From NCBI RefSeq assembly GCF_029891575.1, contig NZ_JARZHF010000006.1, positions 124,001 through 188,000 of the forward strand: a stretch of DNA of 64,000 bases, in the 5' to 3' direction. Of this stretch, positions 60,083 through 64,000 are shown one piece after another. The translations under genes and the position numbers were made by a program. The DNA is from Salipaludibacillus daqingensis (GTDB lineage: Bacteria; Bacillota; Bacilli; Bacillales; Salisediminibacteriaceae). Under the pieces are notes generated by a model that saw only the letters and a list, made by a program, of their open reading frames with translations, had not been told where the DNA came from and did no database searches. Each line of letters begins with the position of its first letter. The stretch's first letter is position 1.

Positions 60083-60448
60083 TCTTTATACACCCCTGAT
60101 TCGTTTATTAGTGGATTAGATTCTTAAATAATACTGCGTTTTTTAATGTGCGATAATAGTATAAGTGCTATAAATGAGACCGCCTAGCATCACCTCCTTG
60201 TTGTCATATAAGGATAAAAATAATAGATCATAGTTCTTCTATAAAAAGGACTCTTTGTATTTTTTTGAATGGTATTGCTCATTTATTCACAATGTTAATT
60301 GTGAAAGGATCAAATCCATGATGAAGGCCTGGTAAAGTGTGTGAACCTGCTAGTTCAGTTGAAAATGTTGATAAGCAGCAGGTACCATTTAGTGTGGGAA
60401 AGTCGTAGTGATTATAAAGGAGTGGTGAGAAGTACAAAGGGAGAAATT
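60083..60448. other. Upstream region of comK, no gene seen
   Basis: 366 bases that should hold the comK promoter on the minus strand. A CACCTCCTTG motif at about 60189 (an AAGGAGGTG box on the minus strand) has no adequate frame behind it. I see no clear AAAA-N5-TTTT K-box pair. Confidence 0.4.
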
Positions 60449-60703
60449 CTATTTTGAGTTTCTTTGAATTTCTTCTGCAATTTCATGTAGCTTCGAAGGT
60501 TCAATATCTAACCCATCGCAAATTTTGAACAAGGTAGTGAGGGTGATATTTCGTTGTCCATTTTCAATTCTACTTATATATTTTTCGTTAATATCAGACT
60601 CGTCAGTTAAGTCTTGAATCGTCATATCATTTTGTTTTCTAACGTGACGAACTGCTTTGCCGAACCATTTTAATTTTTTCTCGTGCTGTTTAGAATAATC
60701 CAT
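60449..60703 (-). CDS. XRE-family HTH transcriptional regulator
   Basis: 84-residue helix-turn-helix protein: FGKAVRHVRKQNDMTIQDLTDESDINEKYISRIENGQRNITLTTLFKICDGLDIEPSKL (residues 14-72) is a complete XRE/Cro domain with nothing else attached. AGGGGCTC lies upstream of the ATG. It stands alone; its target is unknown. Small regulators of this kind are common in accessory regions. Confidence 0.88.
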   Translation of the reverse strand: MDYSKQHEKKLKWFGKAVRHVRKQNDMTIQDLTDESDINEKYISRIENGQRNITLTTLFKICDGLDIEPSKLHEIAEEIQRNSK

Positions 60704-60806
60704 TTAAAAGAGCCCCTTCTCACTCAATTATTAAATGGATGTACATGATACTCCACATCATATATGGCACCTTTTAAAATAAATTATTATTTTTTTCTTT
60801 TTTGGT

Positions 60807-60850
60807 CTGGTGCCAGTCACTACCCGAAATATGTCGAATGATAGAGATTG
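60807..60850 (+). repeat. REP-like element R3
   Basis: CTGGTGCCAGTCACTACCCG followed by AAATATGTCGAATGATAGAGATTG. Shorter than R1 and R2 but the same pattern; left of the RAYT-type gene. Confidence 0.65.
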
Positions 60851-60915
60851 ATTTTGGATGGGGATAGGATTAAAATGATATAAAAAGAACTGATGTTCTG
60901 TGGGGAGGGATGCTC

Positions 60916-61125
60916 ATGGCTACGGTTATACTAGTATTGGGCTGAAGGGACTGGAAGGCTACAAAGTTCAAGTAGAAGTACAGTTATTGCCGGGGATTGA
61001 AGGCGTTAGTATTGTTGGGTTGCCTGATGCTTTGGTCAAAGAGTCGAAAGACCTTGTCATGTCAGCTTTGTATGCTAAAATCGTCACGTCAAGTCCAATT
61101 GAGGCGCATTCATCGAGGCAATGAA
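60916..61125 (+). pseudogene. Broken comM/yifB-type (Mg-chelatase-like) gene fragment
   Basis: From the ATG at 60916 (GGGAGGG upstream) the codons read MATV, then a 2-base insertion shifts the frame, after which SIGLKGLEGYKVQVEVQLLPG and SIVGLPDALVKESKDLVMSALYAK match the N-terminal domain of YifB/ComM, a roughly 500-residue AAA+ helicase involved in transformation. Similarity ends near 61080, 70 bases before the RAYT-type gene. Over 400 codons are missing. The remnant shows that a full-length gene once stood here and was lost by deletion or insertion. Confidence 0.8.
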
Positions 61126-61149
61126 CAAAAACGATGAGGAAGTGACAAT

Positions 61150-61713
61150 ATGGGAAGAAAGCCGCGAATATGGCAACCAAATGACTTTTATCATATCGTT
61201 TGTCGTGGCAATAGGCGAGACGCCCTCTTCAAAGAGGAAGATGATTTTCTGACTTATCTTTATATGCTCCGTAACATTTTCGAACGATACCCCTTTGAAC
61301 TCACATCCTATTGCCTCATGACGAATCACATCCATTTGCAAATGCGCTCGAAAGATCAGACGATCTCTAAAGTGATGTCGTTGATCAATAAACGCTATGC
61401 CGATTATTACAACACAAAGAATCGAGTCACAGGCCATGTTTTTGAGAAACGGTATTATGACAAAATCATTACCACAAGCGAAGGGTTACTCGAAACAAGT
61501 AAATACATTCATCTTAATCCCGTCGAAGCACATATGGTGAAACAACCTGGTGATTATCGGTGGAGCAGCTATCGTCACTACGAAGGAACTCCCACCGCAC
61601 ACACACCTTTCTTGAACATGACGATTCTCTTGGACTACTTCTCAGGAACGAGGGCAGAAAAGATGGGGAAGTATTGCGCTTACCTTGCTTCAGAAGGAAG
61701 TGCAAAGTGTTAA
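61150..61713 (+). CDS. RAYT/Y1_Tnp-type transposase (IS200-like, REP-associated)
   Basis: 187-residue HUH single-strand transposase of the TnpA_REP kind: WQPNDFYHIVCRGNRRDALFKEEDDF at the N-terminus, the metal-binding HUH motif as HIH (His60, His62) in YCLMTNHIHLQM, and the probable nucleophile Tyr119 in TSKYIHLNPVEAHMV, followed by YRWSSYRHYEG. Proteins of this family are single-copy domesticated transposases that spread REP palindromes. REP-like elements R3 and R4 flank it. GAGGAAGTGA precedes the ATG. Confidence 0.9.
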   Translation: MGRKPRIWQPNDFYHIVCRGNRRDALFKEEDDFLTYLYMLRNIFERYPFELTSYCLMTNHIHLQMRSKDQTISKVMSLINKRYADYYNTKNRVTGHVFEKRYYDKIITTSEGLLETSKYIHLNPVEAHMVKQPGDYRWSSYRHYEGTPTAHTPFLNMTILLDYFSGTRAEKMGKYCAYLASEGSAKC

Positions 61714-61737
61714 AGTTTGAAAGTGAGTTTTCAAAGG

Positions 61738-61785
61738 CTTGGTGCTAGGCACTTAACTTTGTGAATTTCTGTCGAAAAGAATCCT
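61738..61785 (+). repeat. REP-like element R4
   Basis: CTTGGTGCTAGGCACTTAAC, with a GTGC/GCAC palindrome, then TTTGTGAATTTCTGTCGAAA and AGAATCC. Divergent copy starting 25 bases after the RAYT-type gene. Confidence 0.6.
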
Positions 61786-61997
61786 AGGATCGTATGCTAT
61801 AAATATAGAAAATAGAAAACTGTCATGCGTGAAGAAGAGTATCCGATAGCCAATGATAGTGAAACTACGGAAGGGGAAGGTAGATGTAATTATGTTTCCG
61901 TTGGGAGTTAAATAAAAGGCAGGTAATGATTGTCTGTAAGTTATTATTTGTTTTTCTAGGAAGAGGAAGATCATCATTATATGATCAGTCGAAACTA

Positions 61998-62318
61998 TCA
62001 TTGCTGTGAACGTTTAGGTTCTTGCAAATACAAAACAATATTATGGTGGCCGATTTCTTCTCTAAGTTTTGAGGAGGCTTTATCCCATCTTATTAGATCA
62101 ATTTTCAAAAGAGTTTCAATATCTTCTTCGATTTTTTCGCTGAATAATCTCCAATCATAATCAGAAATTTCAGGGGCAATGATAGCAAGGTCGATGTCTG
62201 ATCGAGGTTGATGATCACCATAAGCTCTTGAGCCAAACAAACGAACCTCTTTTATATCGGGAAACTGTTGACTAATATTAATTATTTGATGACAAATAGG
62301 CTTAGGGATTCCCATCAT
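61998..62318 (-). CDS. MNT-type nucleotidyltransferase antitoxin
   Basis: 106-residue minimal nucleotidyltransferase with the GSxxYGxxxxxSDxD signature (Gly29, Ser30, Asp41, Asp43 in FGSRAYGDHQPRSDIDLAI). Members paired with a HEPN gene are antitoxins that modify the HEPN toxin by nucleotide transfer (AMPylation). Its start overlaps the end of the HEPN gene by 4 bases, so the pair is translationally coupled. Residues needed for catalysis are present. A REP-like element lies on either side of the pair. Confidence 0.88.
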   Translation of the reverse strand: MMGIPKPICHQIINISQQFPDIKEVRLFGSRAYGDHQPRSDIDLAIIAPEISDYDWRLFSEKIEEDIETLLKIDLIRWDKASSKLREEIGHHNIVLYLQEPKRSQQ

Positions 62319-62725
62319 TCATCACTCCCGTTGACTTTAGAATTGATTTTAGAAAATGTGGCCTTCATCTCTGGTAAGTAGCCTTTTATATTGTGAACAA
62401 TTAATAAAGCAGTTTCTTCATCGTACGTATGAGATGTTAAGTTTCTATCTTTCAGCATTTGTAACCAAGCTTCTTCATTTTCCAACCATCCGGCTTGAAA
62501 AGCTTCTTTCAGGGTTTCTTTTGGAGTGTTTGCTTCAATTCCTTCCGACAATAACACTCTTTTTAAGGTTTTCCAATATAACTTTATTGTGAATTCAAAT
62601 CTATGAATTGTTCCATCTACAAGGAGGCTATTGTTTAAATCCTCTTGCAAAGCTTCTTCCAATCTCTCCAGTGCTCTTTTTAAATTCTTCGTACTTTGAA
62701 TGAGTTTTCTTTCCTGATTTTCCAA
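62315..62725 (-). CDS. HEPN-domain toxin (HI0074/HepT-like)
   Basis: 136 residues of alpha-helical HEPN type: SLLVDGTIHRFEFTIKLYWKTLKRVLLSEG, EAFQAGWLENEEAWLQMLKDRNLTSHTYDEETA. The RxxxxH motif (Arg94 to His99, followed by TY) is the RNase centre in HepT toxins and the target tyrosine for antitoxin modification is adjacent. It precedes the MNT gene, the usual gene order. Older annotation calls this family nucleotidyltransferase substrate-binding protein. Confidence 0.88.
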   Translation of the reverse strand: MENQERKLIQSTKNLKRALERLEEALQEDLNNSLLVDGTIHRFEFTIKLYWKTLKRVLLSEGIEANTPKETLKEAFQAGWLENEEAWLQMLKDRNLTSHTYDEETALLIVHNIKGYLPEMKATFSKINSKVNGSDE

Positions 62726-62762
62726 TGAATTCCCTCCTCTGATCTAATTATACCTTGGACTG

Positions 62763-62830
62763 TGGTGCCTGTAACTTCCCAACTTTTGTAGATATATGTC
62801 GAAAGAATTGGAGATTCAGAGGTTGTAAGA
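62763..62830 (+). repeat. REP-like element R5
   Basis: GTGGTGCCTGTAACTTCCCA, then TTTTGTAGATATATGTCGAA and AGAATTGGAGATT. Lies upstream of the HEPN gene. Confidence 0.7.
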
Positions 62831-62971
62831 AGTCTTTAGTAATCTCCATTGTTGAGACAGGCTGTGGTAAAGTGTCGGGACTTCGTATAGAATCGAGGAG
62901 TCTGGAGACTATCCTGAGGGGGATTTTTGGTTCTGGGTTACAATAAGGCGAAAGCGTCTGTAAAGAACAGA

Positions 62972-63024
62972 TGGACGGGGCTTTTGCTTCCTTTTTGGCA
63001 GTAAAAGCCCATCCACCGTTTTTT
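62972..63024 (+). terminator. Possible terminator next to the fic gene
   Basis: GGGCTTTT near 62979 pairs with AAAAGCCC near 63003, with partial outer pairing (TGG/CCA), followed on the plus strand by CCGTTTTTT. No plus-strand gene obviously uses it; on the minus strand it lies just after the Fic stop codon. Confidence 0.4.
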
Positions 63025-63026
63025 AA

Positions 63027-63998
63027 TTACTCAGACATAATTCTAATTAAGTCATATTGATAAAATCTGCGGTTTCTTCTTCTATCGTCTCCAAATATCA
63101 TATTTAGCTGAACTAATTGCCTCAAACTTTTCCTAATAGTCGGAGCTGCTAAGTCTGTTGTTTTTTGAAGTTGGTGGACGGTGGCTATTGGACTAGAGAA
63201 CAAAGCTCCCCATACTTTTCTAGAAGCTGGTTGCTCTAATTTAGAGAGACCTTCATTAAATAATTTTTCAGCTGCATCTAATTTTCTATATTGGTGTTTA
63301 GCCATCCGTATCGTCGCATCAAGGAAAAATACAATCCAACTTTTCCAGTCAGGTTCTTTGCGTCCAATTCCACGTACTGCATTTAACATAGCGTAGTATT
63401 TGAACCTTTCTTTCTCTATCTCTTCACTCAAGAAAAAGAATGAGGAGTCAATAAGGTCGGATTGGAGGAGATATAATACCACTAAGATTCTACCTAGTCT
63501 TCCATTTCCATCTAGGAAGGGGTGAATGGACTCAAATTGTGCATGGATAACCGCTACTTTTATTAACGAATGTAATGATTCATCTTCCTTATTTTGATAC
63601 GGATGTCCGTTGATATATCTTTCAAGGTTAGTCATATATTCATCCATTAGTTGAGGTTCAGGAGGGATGTATGATGCATCTTTGATATCTTTTGTTGGAC
63701 CAATAAAGTTTTGGATTTTTCTGTATGCACCAGATGAACTAGTTGAACCCCTTGCATCTTTCATAAGCTCTATGTGCATGTCACGAATGAGTCGTTCTGT
63801 TAATGGATAACCAGTTTGGATCGCTTCCACACCCATTTTTAATGCACGTTGGTAATTTCTTACTTCTATTTTCTCCCAATCCGTTTTTTCCTCCACCTTG
63901 TCTTCAAGCATTTCACTAAATGTGACTTGAGTTCCTTCGATTCTTGTAGATTGAACAGACTCATGCAGTGTAATAAGTTGAATAAAAGATTCGTTCAC
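63027..63998 (-). CDS. Fic-domain protein (AMPylator), N-terminus at the window edge
   Basis: At least 323 residues. The Fic core motif HPFLDGNGRLGR (residues 159-170) is complete, so nucleotide transfer to a target hydroxyl is expected. An N-terminal inhibitory helix with SxxxEG (Ser17, Glu21, Gly22 in QSTRIEGTQ) marks a class II, self-inhibited Fic protein. The C-terminus holds a winged-helix-like segment (PIATVHQLQKTTDLAAPTIRKSLRQLVQLNMI). The frame begins with GTG two bases from the window end and may continue beyond it, as family members usually have a longer Fic_N region. The role is unclear: toxin-like or regulatory. Confidence 0.88.
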   Translation of the reverse strand: MNESFIQLITLHESVQSTRIEGTQVTFSEMLEDKVEEKTDWEKIEVRNYQRALKMGVEAIQTGYPLTERLIRDMHIELMKDARGSTSSSGAYRKIQNFIGPTKDIKDASYIPPEPQLMDEYMTNLERYINGHPYQNKEDESLHSLIKVAVIHAQFESIHPFLDGNGRLGRILVVLYLLQSDLIDSSFFFLSEEIEKERFKYYAMLNAVRGIGRKEPDWKSWIVFFLDATIRMAKHQYRKLDAAEKLFNEGLSKLEQPASRKVWGALFSSPIATVHQLQKTTDLAAPTIRKSLRQLVQLNMIFGDDRRRNRRFYQYDLIRIMSE

Positions 63999-64000
63999 TA

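Larger units (their letters stand above)
59416..60090. repeat. comK-region duplicate, copy 2 (intact)
   Basis: Counterpart of 57929-58525, with the REP-like element at its left end and the intact comK frame on the minus strand. The two copies are in the same orientation about 1.5 kb apart. Confidence 0.88.
62726..63026. other. Intergenic stretch with a REP-like element and hairpin
   Basis: No gene. It holds REP-like element R5 (62763-62830) and, next to the Fic gene, the hairpin at 62972-63024. The sequence between shows no recognised structure. Confidence 0.5.

Noticed and set aside
61753-62001. 82-codon minus-strand frame after the RAYT-type gene
   Set aside because: No clear start signal and no protein-like features; overlaps noncoding and repeat sequence.

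Overview
The window looks like the chromosome of a low-GC, endospore-forming member of the Bacillaceae. The signs are a YheC/YheD-type spore-coat ATP-grasp protein, ComK homologues, a YwqCDE-like tyrosine kinase/phosphatase module, several LytR-CpsA-Psr (LCP) proteins, GtaB, and many AGGAGG ribosome binding sites with GTG and TTG starts. The exact genus cannot be fixed from the sequence alone. Both ends cut genes: a priming sugar transferase on the left and a Fic protein on the right.

Region 1 (1-3.2 kb) ends a surface-polysaccharide locus (sugar transferase, UDP-sugar epimerase) and holds a spore-coat-type ATP-grasp gene on the minus strand. Region 2 (3.5-19.8 kb) is the centrepiece. A ribose-type ABC transporter is followed by methylthioribose-kinase and methylthioribose-1-phosphate-isomerase homologues and a DeoR-type regulator. 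Next comes an operon with a class II aldolase, a CoA-acylating aldehyde dehydrogenase, five BMC-domain shell proteins, one EutN/CcmL vertex protein, a PduL phosphotransacylase, a signal-less solute-binding-like protein, a CoA-disulfide-reductase-like flavoprotein and a CoA-transferase-like pair. I read this as a bacterial microcompartment that imports a 5-substituted or 5-deoxy pentose, phosphorylates and isomerises it, splits it into DHAP plus a C2 aldehyde, and oxidises the aldehyde inside the shell. The two operons share an almost identical 47-bp element with three AAAACA-type direct repeats at the same 19/20-bp spacing, which probably makes them one regulon.

Region 3 (20-29.6 kb) carries a PRD-type PTS regulator, an ascorbate-family PTS IIB and IIC, an AfuABC/FbpABC-like ABC importer with two binding proteins, and an inositol-monophosphatase-family enzyme. 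It may serve uptake of a phosphorylated or acidic sugar. Region 4 (29.6-39.4 kb) is devoted to the cell wall: three LCP proteins, GtaB, a six-SH3b amidase with a decayed upstream duplicate and a small conserved ORF, an MDR oxidoreductase, and a 685-bp array of 53-bp hairpin-forming repeats.

Region 5 (39.5-57.9 kb) is an exopolysaccharide/capsule cluster. It starts with the chain-length regulator/kinase/phosphatase trio, then a structured leader with a strong terminator (candidate EAR antitermination RNA). It continues with a bacillosamine-type sugar pathway and priming transferase, and then an AT-rich cassette of glycosyltransferases, a nucleotide-sugar dehydrogenase, a pyruvyltransferase, a MurB-like protein, Wzy, an AAC(3)-family acetyltransferase and Wzx. 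Region 6 (57.9-64 kb) is a rearranged accessory zone: a duplicated comK segment with one broken copy, REP-like repeats around a RAYT-type transposase, a broken comM/yifB fragment, a HEPN-MNT toxin-antitoxin pair and a Fic protein.
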